Positions 21,278 to 31,649 of a stretch of 64,000 nt of DNA are shown piece after piece. Under the pieces are notes generated by a model. It ran no database searches. It was not told the origin of the DNA and worked only from the letters and a program-made list of their open reading frames with translations. Source of the stretch: Guyanagaster necrorhizus (Eukaryota > Basidiomycota > Agaricomycetes > Agaricales > Physalacriaceae); assembly GCF_019112545.1 (NCBI RefSeq), contig NW_025064961.1, positions 1-64,000 on the forward strand. Reading direction: 5' to 3'. Every line of letters starts with the position of its first letter. Positions within the stretch are counted from its first letter, which is position 1. A program made the position numbers and the translations under genes.

Positions 21278-24133
21278 TCACTGGTCAGCCCTGTCTTTTA
21301 CCTCCTCCACCTTGGTCTCCTTTTCGAGTTCCTTGTCTTCTTTTTGCAATTCAGCTATCTGCACCCATATGTCTTCTTGGGTGTGCTTCTTCTTCAGGCA
21401 ATCCTTGGCCATGTGTCCCTTCTGGCTGCAATTGAAGCATTTGCCTTTCTTCTTCAACTGATCTATATCCATTGGTTTGCCCACTCTGGTGTACATAGTA
21501 TCTGTCCCAGTTTTCTGGGTCAAGTAGGCCATTGCCATTGAGGGTCCCAATGATTTCCTGGCAGTTTGCCCCATTTTGTTTGGGGTTGGTGGGGTTGGTT
21601 TCTTGGCATACTCCTATAGTGTAGATGACTCTGCTTTCTGCCTTTGTCATTCTTTATACATCTTGATGATCCACTCCTTCCATTCATTGTACCCAATGGA
21701 CATCAATAACTTGATGCCCATGGTGGAGATCATCATGAGGTATGAAGAGGGAACCCCTCTCTTGAGGGCTTCAACCATTCTTCTGTCATTGGCGAGATCT
21801 TCTCGTATCCCTGCTAATTTGGCAAGTCTCTCCAGCTCATCGAAATAGTCTGTGGCCGCCTTATTCCCCATCTTGTACTCCTTAATCTTCTGCTTATGTA
21901 CTTCTTGCACCACTGGATCAATGAACTTGTCATTGAGCATTTGCTTGAATACTGGCCAGGATGGGTATCAGTAATGACTGTGGGTGGAAGATTGGAAGTT
22001 CGGGGCAATGAGGATCCACCAGGTCTTGGCTTTGTCCTCTAGATACAAGGCAGCGAAGATGACTTTGTTCATGTTGGATCTGAGGTAGCCAATGTAGACC
22101 TCGAAGTACTGTTTGCAGTCTATGAGGAACCTGTCGATATCATTGGAGGCTCCTTTAAAGGGGCATGGTTTTCAGAGTAGATCGGGGTGGCATTGGAGAA
22201 CATTGGCATTCTCCAGTAGCAGGCCCATGGGGTTAGGCCATCTGTTGAAGGGTGGTTGTTGCCATTCAGTGGGTGTCCCAGGGAAGGAGTGGAGAGAGTG
22301 GTTGTCAGCCACTGGGCTTCCTTTTGGTTCTTCCTTTCAGACGATGAAGCCATCCTGAATAGTAAACCTGAGTCTCATGGCTTCAGAGTCATCTTGAGTG
22401 GGTGCCTTTCCTTTGCTGCTGGGTCCGGCCTGATCAGGGGGTGGTTGTCCTCCCAAAAGTCAGCTTCCCTGCCTTGTCCAAGGATTTGAGTGTCTGATGG
22501 CTGGCCTGATTCTGGCCTGGGTAAGCCATGATGCCATTGTGTGCATAGAGTAGTCGGAGTTGGTATAGGTGCTTCAGGCCGATATGGCCTGGTACATGGC
22601 ACATTGTGATGTGATGGGGGGGGGTTTCAGCATTGGCTGCATGGTCTGTGGGATGACATATGCAGCTGGTTGGCTCACCAGATACTTGGGGTGCCATTGG
22701 TTGTATAGTTGGGCAGCATAGTCTGTCGCTGCCCACCTCAGAATTTCTGTTTGTTGGTTAGTGTCTGAATGTAAATATAATTGTCCCATTGGTGACGCTG
22801 CCCAGGTAGCATCATGCCATAAGAAGTTTACCCCTTGTAGATAATACTCCTGGTACTCCTTTGCTCTTTCTGCTTGTGCTAATCTTTCCACTTCTTTGTT
22901 GTCTGTTTCTTTCTGTGAGTCATATGGCGGTCCTCATGGGGGTTCACTGCTCCTGGTCCCTTCACCCTCATTCTCATTGTCCTCCTCGAGGAGGGAACCA
23001 ATGGGCTGGTCATAGAAACTCTCTGCTCCTTCCTGTCGGATTGTCATGACACTCTCCTGACTGGAAGCTCGACCCAGCAGCTGAGGGATAGGTTGGGGTG
23101 GGCTGGCTACCGATGCTGGAGTCATACCGGTTGCCACCAGTCACTCTTGCTGCCTCCACTTGCTTGTGATAGAGGCAGACGTTTTGCTGGCAGTCATGGT
23201 CACTGACAAGCTGTCTGACCATCTGGCTCCCAAGGAACCCTTGGAGGGCTTGGATGGGGATGTGGGCATTACCAGGAGCCTGGAGTCCATAATGTTTGAG
23301 AACAGATTTGTCGCTGCCAAACCTAGTGTCAGCACTAGAGGTTCTTCAGGGAGAGGGATACTGGAGAGATGGAGGATGAGGAGGGGATCTGGCAGCACTC
23401 CCTTCTGCTGCTCAGGTTTCTTCTCGATATCGGTGCTCACTCCAGATGCTGGAGTTAATACTGGGTTCTCTAAAGACAGAGGTAGAGAGAGAGGGGTCAG
23501 CCTGTACTGGCGTGAGGATGCTGGCAACCTCGGGTCATAGTCTGCACCAGTTTGAGACATTGGCTTGAGTGAGCCACTCCCTTTCGATCCTCTGCTGGTG
23601 GTCCTGGTTCTGCTCATCATACTCAGTGGCTTCTCTTCTCTGCTGATCCTCCATTGTCTGCATTCCCTCATGCTCACCGCATACTGGCTGCAGCTCATTG
23701 CACTGCCTACACTCTTCTTGTCAGACAGCATCATCATAGTTGAATAGGATAGCAAAGTCCCAGGTAGAGAAGTACCGGTGAATGGTTTCTTCCCAGATTC
23801 TTCATCGGTCCTCCTCAGTTGTGTTCCCCATCCAGTTGTCATGCTGGTCAGGGGTACCAGTGCAGTGAGGCTCGCTGACTGGTGTTCCAGTGTGGGATCT
23901 TTGAGCCATCCTAGGGGCATCAAGAGAGTCCCTGGCATAGTCAGCAATCCCATGGGTATGGGAGGCAAAAGAAGGGTTGGGGGAGGGGGACTGTTCAAAG
24001 AAGTCCTCAGGGAGGTCCTGGTTCTTGCCATGTAAGATGGCATCTGGTACAAGAATCCCTTGTCTTTCAGAGATCCTAGGGTGCTGGTTTCCAGGTCAAG
24101 TGGGTTGTTGTCCTCCCATTTCTTCTTGACCAT
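21278..24133 (-). pseudogene. e2 Gag
   Basis: From the 5' side: a proline/serine-rich N-terminal region, conserved blocks ANVSNW and EVAS, then HIPIQALQGFLGSQMVRQL and YHKQVEAARVTGGN (23.0-23.3 kb). Next come the capsid-like FIDPVVQEVHKQKIKEYKMG and ATDYFDELERLAKLAGIR (about 21.65-21.94 kb), and the CCHC knuckle CFNCSQKGHMAKDC (about 21.40-21.44 kb). The frame conserved among e1, e2 and e3 is interrupted by stops, such as a TGA at an Arg position in EDR-IWEETIHRYF. An overlapping 330-residue frame at 23141-24133 is open but not the conserved one. Confidence 0.6.
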
Positions 24134-24455
24134 CCTCTGGATGTGGGTGGCTAGACCCAGCTTCTTGGGGCTGGTAGGTCATTTGTTGGGATTCAGAGAT
24201 GTCATGGAGGGGGAGATTGGAGGTTACGTTTCATAGGATAGTTTGGATGTGCTGGAATTCCTGGTAGTGTCTAAGAGCCCAAGCAGTGATTGAGTGGCGT
24301 CCCCAGCACAGCTAGATGATCACCAATAATCCTATCAATGTTCTGACAATAGAAGCAAGGAGTTTGAAGAACTCATGATTGAAGTTTGGGTCGATAGAGG
24401 TAGTGGGGGGCATTTGGTTTCTCAGCACGATTGGGCTTGAGAAAGGGAAGCAGGC

Positions 24456-24468
24456 AGCTTCGAGCTAA
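24456..24468 (-). promoter_or_regulatory. e2 primer-binding site, self-priming type
   Basis: The sense strand TTAGCTCGAAGCT lies one base inside the LTR. It is complementary at 13 of 13 positions to AGCTTCGAGCTAA at the predicted start of R. Compared with e1, the CG in both partners is replaced by the matching pair TG/CA there, so pairing is conserved although the sequence differs. Confidence 0.65.
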
Positions 24469-24469
24469 T

Positions 24470-24888
24470 TGTTAGGCCCAAGTGTCACATGTACAAATCC
24501 ATGTAGTAAATGGGTGTCCCTTCGCCCTTCGAGGGATCAGCCAAGTCCACTTGATTGTGTAATCTGTATAGAGTGACTCAAGATAGAATGGTGAATATAA
24601 ACTTTAGCTCGAAGCTGGGGTATCCCAGCAAGAGTGATGGGTCTTAAATACTGTACAAGTCATGCTAATAATACTACCACTAATTGTGTCTGTCTGTGTC
24701 CATGGTGCTCAATTGTGCTTGGTCATTGTTGTCATACATAAAAAGATGCTTGTGGGTCATCGAGTGCAGTTATCTAGGTTGACTGATGGGTGGTTAGTTA
24801 TGACAACTAAGCCTTCCCACCATCTTGTGCCTTCTGACTAAGCATAAATAGGGGTAAAAACCATAGAGGAAAGGGGAAAATCATAACA
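24470..24888 (-). repeat. e2 5' LTR (419 bp)
   Basis: Starts TGTTAGGC and ends ATAACA. It contains TTAGCTCGAAGCT at 24604-24616, whose complement is the predicted transcript 5' end, and a TATA-like TCTTAAATA just beyond it, read on the minus strand. Confidence 0.85.
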
Positions 24889-24893
24889 ATGGC

Positions 24894-25822
24894 AAAGTCT
24901 GTGGATGTGGGAGTTGTGGTGCAGTGTCATTTGGTCTGGGTGACATTCAGATGTCAGTCATGGTTTACAAAGAATGGTGTCTTTCTGGTCACAGAGTGGA
25001 TCCAGTTGTTATGTTGGAAGGCAGTGAGAGCCAGCCATTCCACCCAATCATCTTGTTGATAGTTAATGAATAGGCAGAGATACTTTTTCACCTCTTGATT
25101 TGCATGTTCAGTCTGCCTATTGGTTTGAGGGTGATATGCAGTTGAGGCATTTCTTTTGATGTTTAGAAGGTGATAGAGGTCATCCAGAAATTTTGAGATG
25201 AATTGGGGTCCTCTGTCTGAGATGATCACCTGGGGTATGCCATATTTGGCATAAACTTCATTCCATAGAATCTTCACTTATCCTTCAGAAGTCAACTCCA
25301 TTGAGCAGGTGATCAGAATGATCATTTTCAAAAATTGATTGACTATGATGATGATTGTATTATAGCCATTACAGTCTGGTAGTCTAGTAATCATATTCAC
25401 AGAGATGTGTATCCAGAGTGATGATGGAACCTCATTAGGGTGGAGTGGTGTGGCTCGAGCTTGCATCAACAATTTATCTTGTTGACAGACTTCACATGCT
25501 TTAATATATGTGGTGATATCATTACCCATCTTTGGCCACCAGTATTTCTGCAGTACCAGCTCTTTGGTCTTAGCAATGCCAGGATGGCCAGCAGTTGCAT
25601 GATCATGGCAAGTGGTGATGATTTCACCACACAGTCCTTGGTCTTGGAGAATATAGATCCACCTGTCATAGTGAATTAATCCCCCTTCCTTTGTCATCCC
25701 CTGCTCATAGTTGAGAGATGGGGCCACTCGCTGGTCCCATTTATAGTTGTCCAAAGTCACACTCTTGATGTGCTCATGGATCTCCTCCTCTGTCAGCATT
25801 ATCATGGCTCTGAAGTGTTCAG
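24894..25822 (-). pseudogene. e1 integrase (zinc-binding and catalytic core)
   Basis: The sense strand shows the HHCC zinc-binding segment (CHDHATAGHPGIAKTKELVL through ACEVCQQ, about 25440-25690). It is followed by the DDE core, with VIISDRGPQFISKFLDDLYH and YHPQTNRQTEHANQEV (about 25080-25245), and the expected downstream WVEWLALTAFQHN. The frame runs openly from 25805 to 25278, then continues to 24954. It is bounded on the left by e2 and on the right by solo LTR X. Confidence 0.7.
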
Positions 25823-27238
25823 TGATATGCAGGCTACATGTTTAGCCCTATAATTTTCAAATTCTGCATAACACACTAGAATATGCTAGTAACTGAGAAT
25901 CATTAGCCAGTAGAGGACTATGGCTGAGGCTCCAAGCTGATAGTCATGCTAGTCACCAATACTAAGTCCAAGAGAGACTTTGTAAAATAACATGGCCTAA
26001 GGATAAGAATCCTAAGTCAGGTTTGAACTTAGAAAAGTTCAGCACCACACCTTGGAAAATACTAAGTCCAAGTTGGACTTAGAAATGGTACCTCAAATGG
26101 GGCCAATTCTACATGCCACTAAGACAAGTATATTCTAAGACAGCTAGAGGTATAATACCATAGCCAGTTGTGGAGTATTGAGTAGAGATAGCATCACCCA
26201 GAAGCAGTAAGAAATGACACCCAATGATCTGTGGCTAGCACTGTGAGTTTTGACTGAAATGCCTAAGTCCAAATTTACTAGGTATCAGGTGACCTAAGGG
26301 ACTTAGAATTGAGAGGAATAGAGTGGATAGGACCGGTTGACTGGGCCTGACTGGGCCTGATCGATTGAGCTACTAAGAATAACTCAGAGGATTAAAACTT
26401 TGAGTAGACAGAAAGGAGTTAGATACCCATGGACACTGTAGGATTAAAATAAAGCTGTGTGGTGGCCAGGCAGGTCTGAGCAAGCCTAGGAGAGTCCAGG
26501 AGTGCTGCCATTCTGGAATAATGGCATGATTCCGCTTTAAACAGGAGAAATATTATTTTGAATGCTTTATTTATAGATTCTGTACCTGTTGTTGGTGTAT
26601 AAAAGAAGGGAATGGGGGGGAAATAGCAAGCAAGCAACCCACCCCCACATTCAGGCCTTCTAGCCCACTGTAGCTAGTCCCTGGGACAACGGATTTTGAG
26701 TTCTGCTTCGACTTAGTGATTTATTTAAGTTGCTTTGTCACTTAGAGAGAGGATTAGATTGGAATAATAACTATATTTTGGGTTTTGGATTAATTTGGGT
26801 TCCAAACTATAAGGGTTTCGGCATCAGAATACAAGTTCTTCAGTTTTGAGGACCGATAGCCTGCCAAGAGTGCAGCTAGTCAAGCCTAAGTGCTTGATAG
26901 ACTTAGTATTTGGGTTTGGGAGTTCATTAGGTTTCAGAATATTCTAAGTTGGTTTGGAGCGCAATTTGGCATTGATTCTAAGTCCTAATTATACTTAAAC
27001 ATTGCTATAAACTACTCTCACCAGTATTGCATCTTTGAAAGCAAGATAGAGTTAAATAACTGTCTTTATTGACTGTTTCTTTGATTTTACTTAAGACTGC
27101 AAGAGTGCTTCTATCGTACTCAAAACAACTGACCTTAACTGTATTTGGTGATTGTGTATTGAGTGGTTAGGTGTTGGTGATTGAGAGTTCATTCCTCATT
27201 TGCCTCTCTTAGTCACTTAGCCATTACCAAGCACATCA
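25823..27238 (+). mobile_element. Solo LTR X (about 1.4 kb), different family, in e1
   Basis: It starts TGATATG and ends CACATCA, which are imperfect inverted ends, and is flanked by TCAG on both sides (25819-25822 and 27239-27242). Without it, e1 sense sequence reads ADNKGVTLL*SEHFRAM continuously, with e3 also removed. It contains a TATA box GTATAAAAG (about 26597) on the plus strand and no coding capacity. Many copies of CTAAGTCC/GGACTTAG-like words are scattered through it. The length, TG...CA ends and promoter suggest a solo LTR, possibly of a copia-like element; the lineage is not shown. Confidence 0.6.
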
Positions 27239-27269
27239 TCAGATCATAGTAATGTTACCCCTTTGTTAT

Positions 27270-27727
27270 TGTTAGGCCCAAGCATCATGTGAAGGAAACC
27301 ACATGATAAACAGAAGCTACCTCACACTTTGGGTAGTCATCTGAGTTCACTTATTGTGGTTTGCTATGGTATGTCACAAGGCTAGGTATAGCTCAAGGGT
27401 AAAATAGTATGTATAAACTTTAGCTCAAAGCTGGGGTCTCCAGCAAAGACAAGCCTCCTTAAATACTGTACATGGTTTGCTATTAATATCAGGTACTAAT
27501 TGTGCATTTCTCTGTCCTGGGTGCTTATTGTCCTTGAACATCATGACTGTACATAAAAGGTCAATTGTGTGTTTGTCATTGAGCATCAGTTGCATTGAAG
27601 AACTATAGCAAAGTCAGTTGTTGTGATGACTTAAGCCTTTCCACAGTCCTAAGTGCTTGTCTTTTGATGCCTTGACTAAGCATGAATAGGGGCTTATAAT
27701 GAGAAGAAAAAAGAAAAAATCATAATA
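27270..27727 (-). repeat. e3 3' LTR
   Basis: 458 bp, TGTTAGGC to CATAATA, followed inward by TTATCCCCTCTTTAAG, the complement of a polypurine tract. It carries TTAGCTCAAAGCT, the complement of the predicted R start. Confidence 0.85.
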
Positions 27728-27760
27728 TTATCCCCTCTTTAAGACCATCATCCTGATGGC

Positions 27761-30700
27761 TTAATTTAGGGATAATTTGTAGTCATGGATTGCATCAGAA
27801 GCATTCATGAGCTTCTCATTGATCCATTGATTAGATTCAGAGCCATACCCCTTCCAACTGACCAGATAATCCACCATTGTCATCATACCCCTGCCCTTTG
27901 CTCTGATTTTCTGCAGTTTATGGTTTAGGACCTGGTTGATTTCATAGTGTTCCTTGTCATTGATCAGGTCTGGTGGGGGTGGTGGAGGCTTCTGTTGGTT
28001 TGAAAAAGCCAGTGTGATATAGGGTGTTAGGAGGGCTTCATTAAACATGTCATGGATCTTCCAGGTCATTGGCAGGCATAGTTTGTATGCACTTGCTCTG
28101 ACTGGTGTGATGATTTGAAAGGGACTGATGCATTTGTCAGTGAGTTTTCACTTAGGTCGAGGCAAGTGGAGGTTCATTGTGTCCAGCCATACTTTATCAT
28201 TGGCAAGATAAGTGTGTGTGGGGCATTGGTGTTTGTCGTACTGTGCTTTCATGGAGGTCACCATTTTTTCCAGTGCTGCTTTGGTTTCTTTGTGGATCTT
28301 CTCCATTGTCACAGTGAAGTCCATGGAGGCAGGAGTAGTCATCCAATATTGTTCTGTTTGGGTGATGTTCAGGTGTCACCCATGATTGATGAAGAAAAGC
28401 ATTTTCCCCATCAACAAGTGGACTCGGTTGTTGTGTTGGAAGGCCACCAGGGCCAACCATTTGATCCAATCATCTTGTTGATAATTGATAAATAATTGTA
28501 AGTATTTCTCGACTTCCTGGTTGGCACACTCTGTTTGTCTATCAGTTTGCAGATGATATGCAGTGGATGCATTTCGTTTAATATGCAAAAGGCAATACAA
28601 GTCATCTAGGAATTTGGAGATGAATTGTGGTATACCATACTTTGCATAAACTTCATCATGCAGGATTTTTGCCCATCCCTCTGAAGTTAGCTCAGTTGAG
28701 CATGCAATGGAGATGATTGCCTTCAAGAATCAATTGACAATCATGATGATGGCATTATATCCATTGCAATCTGATAACCCCATGATTATGCCTACCATGA
28801 CATGAGTCCATGGTGAGAATGGAACTTCGTTTGGATAAAGGGAGGCAGCTCAGAGTTGCATGGATGACTTTTCTCATTGACAGACTTCGCATGCTTTAAT
28901 GTACTTGGTAATGTCATTACCCATCTTGGGCCACCAATATTCCTATAGTACCAGCTCTTTGGTCTTGGCAATGCTGGAGTGGCTGGCAGTAGTGTGGTCA
29001 TGGCAGGTCATGATGATCTCATTTTGGAGTCCTTGGTCTCATGGAATGTAGATCCGTCCATCATAGCAGATCATCTCTTCCTCTTTTGTCATTTCTTTCT
29101 CATGATTAAGGAAGGGAGCAACCCACTGATCCCATTTATGGCTGTCACATGTGGCACTTTTTATGCATTCATGAATCTCCTCCTCTATTGGCATTATCAT
29201 GGCCCTGAAGTGCTTGGAGTGTAATATCATTATGCCTTCATTGTCAGCACTTCCCTGGTCATGGTCGGCTCTCCAGCTGAGCAGATCAGCCTTTTTGTTG
29301 GCAGTCCCCACCTTGTGATGGAGCATATATTGGTACTGGCTTAGCTCCATAAGCCATCTCTCTTATCAGCAATTGAGTTTCTGCAGTTGCCAGAAATAGT
29401 GGAGATTCTGATGGTCGGTCCAAATTTCAAAGATTTCAGCTGCCCCAATCAAGTAGTGTCACCACTCTTTGAGGGTGAGCATGATGACAAGGAGTTTCTT
29501 GTCATATATTTCATAGTTTTATTCCATAATGGTGAGCACTTTTGAGAGGAATGCAACCAGTCACCACCTGCTGTCTTGTTCTTGAGAGAGGACCACCCCA
29601 ATAGCTCCCTCACTTGAGTCAGCTTCAACATGGAATCTCTCCTCTTGGGTCGAGATTGCAAGTATGACATCTTCAGCTAGCTGTCTTTTGAGGTCATCAA
29701 AGGCAGTTTGTTGAGAGAGTCCCTAAGCCCAAGAGGTATTGCTGGTTAATTGTGTCATCAGCTGGACTACCTTGCTGTAGTCTTGAACAAAATGCCAGTA
29801 AAAATTCATAAACCCAAGGAATAATTGCAATTCCTTTTTTTTTGGTTGGGGTTGGCCACTCTATTACTCCTGCAACCTTAACCGGGTCCATCCAGATGCT
29901 CCCCTCTGCAATGATGACTCCCAGGTATTCTGTTTCCAATACTTCAAACTTGCATTTCTCAGCTTTGAGGAATAGTTTGTATTTCCTCATGAGGGCTAGT
30001 ACTTGTCATACCAATCTCCTATGTTCTGCCTTTGTCTTGGACATGATTAAGATATCATCAAAATAGATAGTGACTCTTCCAGTGGCAATGAGATCCTTGA
30101 ATATATCATTCATCATCCATTAGAAAGTGGCAGAGGAGTTGGTGAGTCCAAAAAACATGACTGTTGGTTTGAATAGTCCTCAGTTTGTCCAGAACACAGC
30201 CTTCCACTCATCCCCTTCTTTGATGCAGACATTGTTATACCCCCATCGGACATTGAGCTTCATATAATATTTCGCTCCTCAGAGTTTGTCCATTAATTCA
30301 GAGATAAGTGGTAGGGGATATCAGTTTTTAATAGTCATCTCGTTTAGCTTTTGGTAATCTTGGACCAGGCAGAGTTTGCCATCCTTCTTCTTGACAAAGA
30401 AGAATGGTGATGCCATATGGGATTTGGATGGTCAGATCCTCCTGCTGGATAAATTTTTCTCAAGGAACTTGTCAAGTTCCTGTTGTTCATTAATTCCCAG
30501 TGGGTAGGTTTTACAATTGAGGTTTGCATTGGCATTTGGAATGAGCTCAATGGCATGATCCCAGGGTTTGGATGTTGGGAGTTCATCAAAGCTCTCCTTT
30601 TCGAATAGGTCCCAATAATCTTTGAGCCCACTCGGGTACCATTTCCTTGAACATCCTTGCTTCCTTCTGTTCATTGGCTTTGGTGGCTAGGTTGTTTGCA

Positions 30701-31060
30701 TGATGAACCACCCGAATATGCATCTCCCATTGAAGATCAACCACCAAGATGGTCTCCTCATCCTCCATTTCTTCATCCCATCAGTCATCAGGATCTTCAT
30801 CAGGCAGTTTGAAGGGGATTTTTCAGCATCGGCATCAGGCAAATGTGATTCACCCAGTCTTCCAATTGATCAATGGGTTATGATGAATAAGCCAGTCATG
30901 ACCAAGAAAGATCTCCTTGGTTCTGAGATCTGTGACCATGAGGTCAATCCATTCCAAGTGATCTCCAATAGTGAGCCTGATTTCAACAAATTCAGTTATT
31001 GAGCCAGCTTGATTCTTGGTTCCATCAGCATTGTAAACTGGAATTGGGGCAGCCATGGCT
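27761..31060 (-). pseudogene. e3 Pol: protease, RT, RNase H, integrase, chromodomain
   Basis: Sense order: retropepsin VTALIDSGCT (about 31.10-31.14 kb), RT with YFDDILIM (about 30.05 kb; catalytic aspartates kept) and KAEKCKFEVLETEYLGVIIA (29697-29990). RNase H (29.38-29.69 kb) is broken by TGA/TAG. The integrase zinc-binding region is at 28.85-29.05 kb. The core, with FISKFLDDLYCLLHIKRNAS and YHLQTDRQTECANQEV (28376-28726), lacks the ISDRGP stretch because of a short deletion. The end holds a chromodomain YLVSWKGYGSESNQWI (27761-28069) and a stop at 27761. It cannot encode a working polyprotein. Confidence 0.7.
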
Positions 31061-31649
31061 CAAGTTGGAAGATGGTGCCTGTCAATGAAGGTGTGGTTGA
31101 TCAAACTTCTGGTGCATCCACTGTCAATGAGAGCTGTTACAGCATGCATCACTTGGTTCATGAGTGTTTTGATCTGGGCCTTGGTGATCAAGTCTTATCC
31201 AGGCATCTTGGAGTGCTGGATGAACTTTCATGGCCCCCTGAGCTCATCTAACCACTCCAAGGCTTGACATTGTTCAGCTTTCTTTATCCCTTTGATTATT
31301 TGGTCATCAACTTCTTCAGCCTGAGTTCGATGAGCCCAATTCCAGAGTATGGCTGTTACTGCAGTGTTGTCTGCAGCATCCTTGATGGCCCTCCACATCC
31401 ATTCGGTTTTGAAAGGTTTGAGCCATGTTTTAGGGCTCTCTGCCCCTGTTCAGCCTGAGGGCACTTGAGCTTCTTTATGCAATTCTTTGATGTGCATAGT
31501 ATAGCTGGGTATATTTGAATGCATGATAGGTACAGTCATAGGAGTTTCTATAGAGGTACTATCAGTCTGACTAGTGGCTGTGGTTTGCACACCATGAGTC
31601 CCTTTGGCCAGCCCAGTGGAATTGCTCACTGGCTGGCTTTGCCTTTTAC

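Larger units (their letters stand above)
16915..24888 (-). mobile_element. Ty3/Gypsy element e2 (Tf1/sushi-like), nested in e1
   Basis: It is bounded by LTRs of 437 and 419 bp and by a perfect target duplication ATGGC (16910-16914 and 24889-24893). Removing it restores the e1 integrase frame. It keeps clearly more CpG than e1 and e3, for example TTCGAG in its LTRs, which suggests it is the youngest insertion. Coding runs on the minus strand through all usual domains but is broken by several stops and a mutated RT catalytic residue. It is therefore probably immobile on its own, although its LTRs look serviceable. Confidence 0.85.

Noticed and set aside
23141..24133. 330-codon open frame as the Gag start of e2
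   Set aside because: It is open, but the residues conserved between e1, e2 and e3 are in another frame; kept only as a curiosity.
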